Assembly (NCBI GenBank): GCA_964035545.1
Contig: OZ037771.1
Location: 15,481,289 to 15,545,288 of the forward strand
DNA: 64,000 bases
Direction: 5' to 3'
Source of the DNA: Bugula neritina
Taxonomy: Eukaryota; Bryozoa; Gymnolaemata; Cheilostomatida; Bugulidae
Shown: positions 13,701-24,700 of the stretch, piece after piece
Layout: each line of letters starts with the position of its first letter
Numbering within the stretch: position 1 is the first letter of the stretch
Notes under the pieces: model-generated
What the model was told of the DNA's origin: nothing
Databases searched by the model: none
The model's input: the letters and a program-made list of their open reading frames with translations, nothing else
Position numbers and translations under genes: made by a program

Positions 13701-14785
13701 TTTTATGCAAATTATTTTATATGGACCAGACAAAACCTATACCATATTATAGCCACTATATGAATTGCAAATGGCAGACCAAACCTCAAATTTTAACAAA
13801 ATAATAAGTTGTATGCTTTGAGTGCCATCAGTTTGCTTGGTAGTGAGGGGGTAGTGGTCTAAATCCACACCAGTTTGCTTGATAGTGAGGGGGTAGTGGT
13901 CTAAGTTCTGTTGGAATTCCTTGCTGATTATTTACCCACTTGTAATAAATTAAAAACTGTATGTTTATTCAAAAACTCTGGTGGAATGTTTGATTCATGG
14001 AAATATAACCCCTTCGTGCACTTGGTTGTGTATACAAAGAGAATCAGACAAATAAACACAAGATTCTGTAGACCAGAGCAGCAGGGCCAGCTACGACAGC
14101 TTAGGATGTGATAACATGGTCGTATCTACTCAGTTATTTATACTCACTCTTAGATATTTATACTCACTCTTAGATATTTATATTTTTATTACAGAAAGAC
14201 AAGACGAAAGATTGTGAATTTCACGAATTTTACGACGAAGACAGAGACTGCTACACGTACTACAGTGTACAACATCCCCATAACACAGATAAGACTGTTA
14301 AATGGTACATAGCGTTGAACAGACACGGTCGTACTAGGGGCGCCATGACTAACAAACATAAATCTTCTCGGTTTAGAATAACTGCCAGCAAAGAAAGTCC
14401 AAAAGTAACTATAGAACTGAAGTCTTCAGAAGGAAAGAAGACCAAAAGACGATATACTAGGTTGCCTAATAACAGTGCGGCGGCCACCAAGCCCGCTCGA
14501 ACAGTAAAGAATCGCAAAATAATAGACAAAAGTAAATCCAAGAAAAAGTCACGTAAAAACAGCAAACTGTCTAGTATCCTGTCATCTATAGAGCAGGCCT
14601 TATCTGTCAGCTCCAAAGACATCACCTCATTGGACGACTTTCAGGACTCCATGTTGATTGACTTGGGAAATAGCGACCCCTTTATCAATCCAGCGACTCA
14701 AGATAAAATCAGACATTCTACTACAAAAACATCCAGTAGCTCAAAGAGGAAAAAGAATTACAGCAGAAAGTCATCTAGCTTATAG
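10778..14785 (+). CDS. Fibroblast growth factor, FGF9/16/20-like, 321 aa
   Basis: Exons 10778-11021, 12841-12971 and 14195-14785 join in frame with GT-AG borders. The protein is a secreted-type ligand with an FGF beta-trefoil core at about residues 47-185. Landmarks are LHVWPNGTVNGL (59-70), MLEFITTFFAI after the first junction, IRGVESKMWLCMNSKGDLYGS split by exon 2/3 (105-125), CEFHEFYDED, CYTYYS and WYIALNRHGRTRGAMTNKHKS (162-182). The two core introns sit where vertebrate FGF genes have them. Residues 186-321 are a long basic Ser/Lys-rich tail, unusual for the family. There is no clear cleavable signal peptide: the first 30 residues are only mildly hydrophobic, as in FGF9/16/20. A basic RKR lies at 42-44, and Asn-X-Ser/Thr sites at 64, 72 and 75. 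The start at 10778 is the first ATG of its frame after a stop at 10643; an upstream first exon cannot be excluded. Subfamily placement is tentative. Confidence 0.9.
11533..11602. repeat. Palindromic ACTAGTAATACTG repeats in FGF intron 1
   Basis: Alternating direct and inverted copies of TAGTAATACAGTATTACAG form a near-perfect hairpin inside FGF intron 1. Confidence 0.75.
12395..12772. repeat. Degenerate TGTATTATATATTG-type array, FGF intron 1
   Basis: AT-rich imperfect repeat, cleanest at 12650-12765 (ATTGTGTATTATATATTGTG), ending about 70 bp before the 3' splice site of intron 1. Confidence 0.75.
13318..13530. repeat. 20-bp minisatellite, FGF intron 2
   Basis: About ten copies of GTACTACCAACTGACAGTGA, with a GTTG variant that forms a small inverted pair (ACCAACTGACAGTTGGT). 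Confidence 0.88.
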
Positions 14786-15185
14786 TGATAGAGACTTCCA
14801 CCAGCTGGGTGATACGATGACCTTTCAAGGTCAAATGAACACTTGAATCATGTGACCTACAATCAAACCTCCATTGAATATTTTCATGAAATCATTTTTG
14901 TACAAAGTACCACAAAGTATCATATATTCCTTGTTGAATCCATGTTGGTTAATGTATGTATTGATACCAACTATACAGTTCTATATATACCGATACATGT
15001 ACATTCTAACTGTGCTGTTGCATTATTATAGCGTTTGCGTTGCGTTGTGAGTCCATTACTGTCATACCAAAGGCAGAATACAAACTCTATTTATTTATTT
15101 CTATTTATTTGACAAGTGGACCTGATGCATGCGTTTCATAAGTCAGATTATATTCCTTTTCTAGCCTAACGTCATGGTGAGACAT

Positions 15186-15191
15186 AATAAA
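15186..15191 (+). terminator. Candidate polyadenylation signal of FGF
   Basis: AATAAA lies 400 bp after the FGF stop codon, on the same strand. It is the clearest hexamer downstream of the gene; no cleavage data are available. Confidence 0.4.
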
Positions 15192-15371
15192 CTGAGAAAG
15201 TATACTATGACTTATTCTGTTGTGTATAACCAGGTGGAGGGTGTGGAACAGCTACCTGCTATATAACTACATCTGCTAATTCATATATCTAGCAGACTTG
15301 TAGCTGCATGTTAACACTTGACCACACCCCAAGACTTTACAATGGGTGTGGCAGATCTCTGCCTGCATACT

Positions 15372-16186
15372 ACCACGTATATAGCCCTAGTCACCACGTA
15401 TATAGCCCTAGTTACCACGTATATAGCCCTAGTCACCACGTATATAGCCCTAGTTACCACGTATATAGCCCTAGTCACCACGTATATAGCCCTAGTTACC
15501 ACGTATATAGCCTTAGTTACCACGTATATAGCCCTAGTCACCACGTATATAGCCCTAGTCACCACGTATATAGCCCTAGTCACCACGTATATAGCCCTAG
15601 TTACCACGTATATAGCCCTAGTCACCACGTATATAGCCCTAGTTACCACGTATATAGCCCTAGTCACCACGTATATAGCCCTAGTTACCACGTATATAGC
15701 CTTAGTTACCACGTATATAGCCCTAGTCACCACGTATATAGCCCTAGTCACCACGTATATAGCCCTAGTCACCACGTATATAGCCCTAGTCACCACTTAT
15801 ATAGCCCTAGTCACCACGTATATAGCCCTAGTCACCACGTATATAGCCTTAGTCACCACGTATATAGCCCTAGCTACCACGTATATAGCCCTAGTCACCA
15901 CGTATATAGCCCTAGTTACCACGTATATAGCCCTAGTCACCACGTATATAGCCCTAGTTACCACGTATATAGCCTTAGTTACCACGTATATAGCCCTAGT
16001 CACCACGTATATAGCCCTAGTCACCACGTATATAGCCCTAGTCACCACGTATATAGCCCTAGTCACCACGTATATAGCCCTAGTCACCACTTATATAGCC
16101 CTAGTCACCACGTATATAGCCCTAGTCACCACGTATATAGCCTTAGTCACCACGTATATAGCCCTAGTTACCACGTATATAGTAGC
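15372..16186. repeat. 21-bp minisatellite with internal higher-order duplication
   Basis: About 39 near-identical 21-bp units beginning CACCACGTATATAGCCCTAG, intergenic between the 3' ends of FGF and NSDHL. Variant units recur in the same order 294 bp apart (14 units): the ACTTATATAG variant occurs near 15795 and again near 16089. The unit is divisible by three, so frames of 293-308 codons (repeat TTYIALV or YSPSHHV) and minus-strand frames are artefacts. Confidence 0.93.
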
Positions 16187-17035
16187 CTCAGAGGTATAGT
16201 TTTGAAGTGTTGGACCAGGTGGTTTACACTCTGAGTGACACCAGTGGCAGGTTGTAACACATGTGGCAGGTTACAACATGTAATATCTACAGCAACAACC
16301 ATAGTCATAGTGGCCAACATCTGGCATTCACCATAAAATATTTCATCCAGTAAACTGCTATGGTAATACAGAATTAGTAATTGTACACAAGATAGTTAAA
16401 GAGAGATGTTACTATGTAACTTGTATGGGAGAGAAAGTGTACAGTAATAGCAGAGAGACTATAATACTGTATATATAAATACTGTATATATAAATACTGT
16501 ATATATAAATACTGTATATATAAATAACAACACATAATATATTATTCAACAGAACTAGGTAGGTTTCTACAGGCTGTATATTTTATACTGACTCTAATAT
16601 TAGTACAAAAATTAAAAATAAATATATCCATTCGTAGTTTACTCATGCATGTGGAAAGATGTTTGTTTGTGAAAAAAGTTGAGGTCTTAAAACTCATATT
16701 TGAACTATATTGGCAATACTGGACGCCGAACAGCACTGAATGCAGATGTAGGCCAAAGTATGAGAAGAAATATGGCCGACGATCAATACGGCAGCAATGT
16801 GAAAGACATACGGGTGGTCAGAAATATTTTCTAAAATCGATTATTAGCGGGGTTGGCCTATACCAGTGCAATAAACAACCAAATATAAACATGAAGATGT
16901 TACAAAGAAATTTACTAATTAATTAATTGCCTCCATAATGGAACATTCCATATGAAATTAGTTCTTTAGAAACTATTAATTAAACACATAATTGTCTCAA
17001 CCTATTTCGTTCCTTGTGCAAGTATGGTTGTGTAT
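16187..17035. other. Intergenic, four 15-bp repeats, no gene seen
   Basis: Contains four copies of ATACTGTATATATAA at about 16466-16525. Short frames around 16540-16926 on both strands show no domain. NSDHL ends at 17036 on the minus strand. Confidence 0.5.
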
Positions 17036-20000
17036 TTAGGAGTTGTGTGCTCTGAGGTGGGGGTAACTCTCCACTGTCAGCCTGACGGCCTCGTCCAATG
17101 AAATTAGTGGCTTGTAACTGCAAAGGGTAATACAAGACTACTAAAACATTGAAAAAGCAGATAGTTAGAATAGCTGGAAGGAATATTAACCAATTCTCAA
17201 CAGAGATATTCTTTTTGACTTCAGTAACTATTAGATTCCATTACTTATCATTACACAAGAAAGGGAATATTGTTTAAATATTCACTTTTTATGTCTGAAA
17301 AGATGGTAAGAATTTGTGAATTGAGTATTTAGAGATACGAAGTCTTACCCTATCTGAGTCTTGGCTTTAGCACAGCTGTAGTAATGCGCAGTGCCAGCTA
17401 AGGCCACCCGACTTGGTGTGAAAGTGGATTCGAGGGTATAAATTGGGCTAAGAACATAGGCTAACAGTGCCACCAAACAAGCTGTAATATAATACATGGC
17501 TGTATCATGCATATGATAACAAGGTTAGGCTGATGCTGTGGGAAAGATAACTCCACAATAGTAAGTTAGAGCTCTCAGAATGAAATCGTGTACTTACCAA
17601 GATAGTATATGAGAAAATATGGCAAATTGTATTTGGGTGCTTCATATCCTAATCCAGTAAGAATTCTTCCCAGAAACTTCCAGAAATATATTGGTTCATC
17701 ATTAGTAATGTGGTAGACCTGCAGTACATATATGTTAACATATATATACATTATTAATACCAACATTAAGTGATATACAGTACATGAAAGTGAGAAGATA
17801 ACTCTGATGTCATAACTAGATGCCTGCACTACAATATACTTGTATTCAGACACACAGACCTGCCCATTGGCTACACAGCCATTCCCAAGATGCCGTTCAG
17901 CTAGCACATGCCCGTGTACTACATTCTCAACATAGGTGAAGTCTACTAAGTTCTTTCCATTTCTAAAATAGTATATCAATATTAGTCAAAGTTGAGAACA
18001 TGGCTGTACAGTATAGTATCACTACTGTGTATATCACTACTGTGTGTATCACTACTGTGTGTGTCACTACTGTGTGTGTCACTACTGTGTGTATCACTAC
18101 TGTGTGTATCACTACTGTGTGTATCACTACTGTGTGTATCACTACTGTGTGTATCACTACTGTGTGTATCACTACTGTGTGTATCACTACTGTGTGTATC
18201 ACTACTGTGTGTATCACTACTGTGTGTGTCACTACTGTGTTGTATCACTACTGTGTGTGTCACTACTGTGTGTATCACTACTGTGTGTATCACTACTGTG
18301 TGTGTATCACTACTGTGTGTGTCACTACTGTGTGTATCACTACTGTGTGTGTCACTACTGTGTTGTATCACTACTGTGTGTATCACTACTGTGTGTATCA
18401 CTACTGTGTGTGTCACTACTGTGTGTGTGTCACTACTGTGCGTATCACTACTGTGTGTATCACTACTGTGCGTATCACTACTGTATTGTATCACTACTGT
18501 GTGTATCACTACTGTGTGTGTCACTACTGTGTGTATCACTACTGTGTGTGTCACTACTGTGTGTATTACTACTGTGTGTGTCACTACTGTGTTGTATCAC
18601 TACTGTGTGTATCACTACTGTGTGTATCACTACTGTGTGTGTCACTACTGTGTGTGTCACTACTGTGTTGTATCACTACTGTGTGTATCACTACTGTATA
18701 GTATCACTACTGTGTGTATCACTACTGTGTGTGTATCACTACTGTGTGTGTCACTACTGTGTGTGTGTCACTACTGTGTGTATCACTACTGTGTGTATCA
18801 CTACTGTGTGTATCACTACTGTGTGTATCACTACTGTGTGTATCACTACTGTGTGTGTCACTACTGTGTTGTATCACTACTGTGTGTGTCACTACTGTGT
18901 GTGTCACTACTGTGTGTATCACTACTGTGTATCACTACTGTGTGTGTCACTACTGTGCGTATCACTACTGTGTGTATCACTACTGTGCGTATCACTACTG
19001 TGTGTATCACTACTGTGTGTATCACTACTGTGTGTATCACTTCACCCTATCATAAACTTCATCTTTCCCCTTCTGGCCGTCTCCACGGTAATTGGAACCA
19101 GCTGAGGATCTCGAGGACCGAATATTCCATGAGGTCTAATAGCTGCTGTGTAGAGCTCATCATCATTAGCCTCGAGCACCAGCTGTAAAGAGGAAGAGAT
19201 CAATGTATCCATCAGACAGCAGACAACTCCTACACTGATAATAATCAAAAGCTGCTAGACTTAGTCTACCTGTTCTTGGATGGCCTTAGTTTCTGTGTAA
19301 TAGTCTAGAGGTTGGGAGGGGTAGGGGAGCTCCTCCGTAGCATTCACAATATCAACACCTTCGTATATGACTGAGGCACTGCTAGTGAGGACTAGTTTCT
19401 GTAGATGATAACATGAGGCAAGTACATGACAGTAGACTGTTAACACTAAACAGGTGACATTACTAGACAGGTGACATCACTATGCAAGTGACATCACTAG
19501 ACAGGTGACATCACTAGACAGGTGACATCACTAGGCAGGTGACATCACTAAACAGGTTACATCACTAGGCAGGTGACATCACTATGCAAGTGACATCACT
19601 AGACAGGTGACATCACTAGGCAGGTGACATCACTAGACAGGTGACATCACTAGGCAGGTGACATCACTAAACAGGTTACATCACTAAACAGGTTACATCA
19701 CTAAACAGGTTACATCACTAGACAGGTGACATCACTAGGCAGGTGACATCACTAGACAGGTGGCTGTAATTTAATCACTCACTTTGACCTTCATTTTCCT
19801 ACAGCATGAAATTATGTTTTTAGTTCCTTCACAGTTTACTTTATAGAAAAGCTCTTTGTTTTTGGAGGCTGGAGAAGGTGAAGCGCAATGGAACACAGTT
19901 TCAACGTCTTTCATGGCTGAACAGACAGCCTGAAATATAATTGAATACGTAGAAGATAGGATAGTGTGTGATGGTACAGTTATAAAGGATATATTTAGAG

Positions 20001-20415
20001 GGAGCTGAATATATTAAGTGGATGGAGTTGGATAAGTCTAGGGAGAAGGAGCTAGTATATAGTATACAGTATACTGACATCTAGGTAGAAGGAGCTAGTA
20101 TATAATATACAGTATACTAACATCTAGGTAGAAGGAGCTAGTATATAGTATACAGTATACTGACATCTAGGTAGAAGGAGCTAGTATATAGTATACAGTA
20201 TACTGACATCTAGGTAGAAGGAGCTAGTATATACTATACAGTATACTGACATCTGACTGACACAGATCCCCTCTCACATACTCCACTGACACAAGACCCT
20301 TCCACGTTGGCACCATATCAAATACTCGAACAGTCCAACCATCTTTAATTAGCCTCTCTACCAGGTGTTGGCCAAGAAATCCTGCCCCTCCTATAACTAA
20401 AGCTCTAGATGCCAT
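17036..20415 (-). CDS. NSDHL: Sterol-4-alpha-carboxylate 3-dehydrogenase (NSDHL), 338 aa
   Basis: Eight exons in transcript order join in frame: 20415-20251, 19929-19783, 19398-19270, 19182-19046, 17962-17860, 17718-17598, 17481-17349, 17117-17036. The enzyme oxidises and decarboxylates C4-carboxysterols with NAD(P) in sterol synthesis at the ER. The short-chain dehydrogenase fold starts with [18 protein letters not shown] (dinucleotide-binding GxxGxxG). It is followed by [11 protein letters not shown], the active-site [11 protein letters not shown], catalytic YYTETK (Tyr138, Lys142), [39 protein letters not shown] and [14 protein letters not shown]. Residues 260-281 (from PYFLIYYL through [11 protein letters not shown]) are a hydrophobic membrane segment, as in the family. 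The chain is slightly shorter than vertebrate NSDHL (about 370) because the N-terminus is short. The start [10 protein letters not shown] is preferred; an in-frame upstream ATG at 20505 would add a hydrophobic stretch of 30 residues. Exon 1 ends at an unusual GTCAGT donor that is copied in the adjacent repeat. Confidence 0.95.
18010..19040. repeat. 15-bp minisatellite, NSDHL intron 4
   Basis: About 68 units of TGTGTGTATCACTAC and variants (TGTGTGTGTCACTAC, insertions of TG or GTT) fill nearly the whole intron (17963-19045). The array ends five bases from the exon 4 donor. The resulting 200-400 codon frames on both strands (CVSLLCV, THSSD and similar) are repeat artefacts. Confidence 0.95.
19450..19762. 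repeat. 17-bp minisatellite, NSDHL intron 2
   Basis: About 18 copies of ACAGGTGACATCACTAG with GGCAGG, AAACAGGTTAC and ATGCAAGTG variants, inside intron 2 (19399-19782). On the plus strand each copy contains CAGGTGAC, a good donor-like string, but antisense to the gene. Confidence 0.9.
20070..20250. repeat. 43-bp repeat carrying the exon 1 donor of NSDHL
   Basis: Four 43-bp units begin near 20075, 20118, 20162 and 20205, and the fifth position (20248) is the real exon 1/intron 1 junction. In gene sense each copy reads AGATGTCAGTATACTG (one has TTAGTATAC), that is the last four exon bases plus the GTCAGT donor and following intron bases. The array is therefore an extension of the splice junction itself. 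Confidence 0.88.
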
Positions 20416-21799
20416 TTTCAACCAAAGTCTAAAAGACGTCTCTGAAAACCAAAATAGAAAAGTTAACAGGAAGAGAGCATTTATAACTTGTTCATTACAT
20501 TTCAAGCATTTTTTAAAAACTAAAAACTACATCATTATCATACAAGCAAAACTATTGTTGTCTTAAAAGTCAAGACAATTTCAATTTAAAATATTGTAGC
20601 TGTATTGTAAACTTATTATTATAATTAATATTACAATATAATTATTATAAATAATCAAATGCATTTATTATTACTTAATTTTATTCTCATTGACATTCCG
20701 ATTCTTAATCATTATCATTATGTTAGGTTGAACTTGATGTTATATCAACTTAAACATCAATATTTCAACCTATCTTATAAATTATTATAACTATAATAAT
20801 TTTATTGTAAATAAAATATCAGATTCAATATTATTATTACTATTAGAATATCAATATAACCGATTTTTATTTTAAATCATATTGATTCGAATCAAAAATT
20901 TAATATCTTAGACTTAGAAGAAAATCGGGTAATAATTTAAATTATAAAATAAAAAAAAATGAATAATTTTAAATATTACCATAATAATTATTACAATTAA
21001 TGAATTATAATTTAACTACATAAATTTAAATATAATATTTAATCTTATACTAACAGTAACAGTAATACTATTAGCAAATCTAATGTAACAGTAATACTAC
21101 GAGTACGAGTCAATCAAATTCAAAATCAATGAGAATCAGAATGAGAATGCCTTAAAGTTAAAGTTAAAGTTGATAGTTAATAATATTAATAATAATACTA
21201 TAATATTTATATTAATAATAATTGAATAATCTCAAGGGAGAAAAAACGTTATGTTAATATAATATCAATAACAGCAAAAAATCATCATGGCATCGAAAAT
21301 AATAATCAATGTCTATTCCTAATTGTTTACAAATAACTGGAAATGAAAAGAGCTCAATATTTCTACAATTTAATTCTGTCGGCACTATTCACAAAATTTC
21401 CCTGAGGTGATGCGAATTTAGCCAATAAAAATGCTTAACCTAGATTCCATAGATTTAGAAACAGCTAGTTGACGTGTTACCATAATAGTGCGTTGTTATT
21501 TAGCTTCCAGTGCATATATGAAACCAAAACTAATTGAACTTTAAATCGAGCCTCGCAATCGCAAGAAACTATAGAGATAAATAATATTGCTGCACGCAAA
21601 CGATTATCATTAAAGTGCCGAATAGGCTTCGTTGTGTTGGCTTTTTTGTCAAAGCAAGGAGGAGGTTCCGAGTTCTCTCAGGCGTAGTCGTTATATGATT
21701 AAAATACATAATTATTTTAATTACGCGTGCTTACAGTTACAGTAGTTACTGGAGCACTAATTTCTTTCACTTGGTTTGAAATTCTAGTATAGCATAAAC
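20416..21799. promoter_or_regulatory. Shared upstream region of NSDHL and CCDC22
   Basis: 1.38 kb separates the start codons of these divergent genes. It is mostly AT-rich with TAATAATAT-like low complexity (20520-21300); 21400-21790 is less AT-rich and more likely to hold the CCDC22 promoter. No convincing TATA box or other element was identified. Confidence 0.4.
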
Positions 21800-24700
21800 A
21801 TGGACGAAGTCGACAAGATAATAATACATTCTTTAAACTCTGTTGGCAGGTATTTCACTATTTCACTGATCCACACTCACATTGACCATTCACATTGTGA
21901 TTGTCATTGTGAATGTGATTGACTCTGAGACTGAGAGTGACTGTGACTGACATTCTTACTCTACGACTATTCGCTACTGGACACTAGTGGTGCTTTTACT
22001 TGAACTTCTAGCAGGAAACCAATAAATATTACTGTTAGTAGTTAGTACTAATATAATGCTAATTAAACTATTAACTCGATGGTTGATAGTTAATACTAAA
22101 ACTTATAGTAATAGAGTTATAGTTATACTAGTACTAATAGTGTGATACTAGTACTAGTAGTAGTATTACGTAATTAATTATTAAATAATATTTATGTTGA
22201 TGCTAAACCAATTTAAATTTCTGCTTTTATAACTATTGATTGTTGTAAGTTAATTTAATAATCCATCAGCATCATAATACTTAATAGTTATAGTTGTACT
22301 TATGCTAATACTAGTAGTAGTAGTGGTATTAATACTAATAGTAATACTAATAGCTATTAGTATTACAATAAACTAGACTTTTAAGCCTTAAGGATAGTTA
22401 TCCTGTTCCAGGTATGGTAAAACTGCTACTAGTACTACACATTTAATCTAATACTTAGTTTAATTAATAATTATTCCCTTAAGGCTAAGGGAAAGGTTAA
22501 TGGCTAATTTATAACAATAAAGTAATGTAATTATTATTATGTAGATATCATTAGTTGGTAAATATATTTAAAATGAGTTTACAATCAATTTAAAATAGGT
22601 CAGGTTAGCCTGTCTGAAGGTAATGTTATTAGTTGAATATTATATTGCATATATTGATATCAATGTGAATGTGTTCATATGATATTAATAGCTTTGAAGT
22701 GGAACTAATGATATTAACCATTATTATTACATTTAAGTTACCCAATTATGTTTCAAACTTATTAAAGTAATGAAGTATCTGTATTTTCAACAGTGACATT
22801 GATGAAAGTCACACTGGATTATCAACATTCACTGCTGATATGATCTACCAAGCAGTTCTGAATTGTGTAGAGGCAATCAACATGACTAATTGTAACATAC
22901 CGAGAAAGTTACCTCCTGGAATGTCACAGAAGTTTAGAGCCGGTTCAGCTCTAGCCAAGTTGGTCACGGTTGGTAATACTATACATCTATACTATACATC
23001 TATACTATACATCTATACTATACATCTATACTATACATCTATACTATACATCTATACTATACATTTATACTATACATCTATACTGTACATCTATACTATA
23101 CATCTATACTATACATCTATACTATACATCTATACTATACATCTATACTACACATCTATACTACACATCTATACTATACATCTATACTATACATCTATAC
23201 TATACATCTATACTATACATCTATACTACACATCTATACTACACATCTATACTACACATCTATACTATACATCTATACTATACATCTATACTATACATCC
23301 ATACTATACATCTATACTATACATCTATACTATACATCTATACTATACATCTATACTATACATCTATACTATACATCTATACTATACATCTATACTATAC
23401 ATCTATACTACACATCTATACTATACATCTATACTAGCTATATAAACTGTAGGGCGTGGGGTACAAGGGAGAGGTTGGCTATCAGACGTTCCTCTACTCT
23501 AATGAAGCTGACATTAGAAAGATTTTGATGTTTCTAGTAGATAAACTGCCTAGAGATACGCAAAGAGGAGGCGAGGACTCACCCACCCCGTCTGGTTAGT
23601 GTCTGTACACACAGGGCTTGTAACTCACTCTACCTCAGTGTTACTGTGTGTAGTACATCTCTCTCTCTTTACTTCAGTGTTACTGTGTGTAGTACATCTC
23701 TCCCTCTACTTACAGGCTCAGCAGGTCAACTCAGGTCTGTCATAAAGTCAGCTATAGAAACTCAACTCAAGCAGGTTTGGCTGCCGGCTGTCTGCTGCCA
23801 ACATGAGAACGTCGTCCGTCCATTTAGAGGTCATGAGGTGCTGAGTGCGGCAGCTGTTGGTGATGGGACAAGGAAACTCACTAAAGGTGCTCACATCTAC
23901 TCTTCTACTCTCTATTCTATACATCTACTCTTCTACTCTCTATTCTATACATCTACTCTTCTACTCTCTATTCTATATATCTACACTTCTACTCTCTATT
24001 CTATATATCTACTTTCCTACTCTCTATTCTATACATCTACTCTTCTACTCTCTATTCTATACATCTACTCTTCTACTCTCTATTCTATTCATCTACTCTT
24101 CTACTCTCTATTCTATACATCTACTCTTCTACTCTCTATTCTATATATCTACACTTCTACTCTCTATTATATATATCTACTCTTCTACTCTATATTCTAT
24201 ACATCTACTTTTCTACTCTATATTCTATACATCTACTCTTCTACTCTCTATTCTATACATCTACTCTTCTACTCTCTATTCTATATATCTTCACTTCTAC
24301 TCTCTATTATATATATCTACTCTTCTACTCTATATTCTATACATCTACTTTTCTACTCTATATTCTATACATCTACTCCTCTACTCTCTATTCTATACAT
24401 CTACTCTTCTACTCTCTATTCTATACATCTACTCTTCTACTCTATATTCTATACATCTACTCTTCTACTCTCTATTCTATATATCTACACTTCTACTCTC
24501 TATTCTATATATCTACATGATGTCTACACGTATTACTTGGTGTGTAGATATGAAGAGGTACTATGAAGCAAGTCTACCAGACGTTAGAGATCAATGTGGT
24601 AGCTCTGCAGCTCTATGCTCTGCTCTTATAGAGAACAATGCATTGCAACTCATCTCTGACCACAACTCCCAGTGGAGACTTCATTCTAGTAAACCGGTGA

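Noticed and set aside
15308-16234. Frames of 293-308 codons with TTYIALV or YSPSHHV repeats
   Set aside because: 21-bp intergenic array opens several frames on both strands; no initiation context or domain.
16540-16930. Short opposing frames of 64 and 93 codons
   Set aside because: No domain, no splice context and no conservation evidence; probably chance between two convergent genes.
17982-19188. Frames of 200-398 codons (CVSLLCV, THSSD)
   Set aside because: They lie inside NSDHL intron 4 and derive from the 15-bp array.
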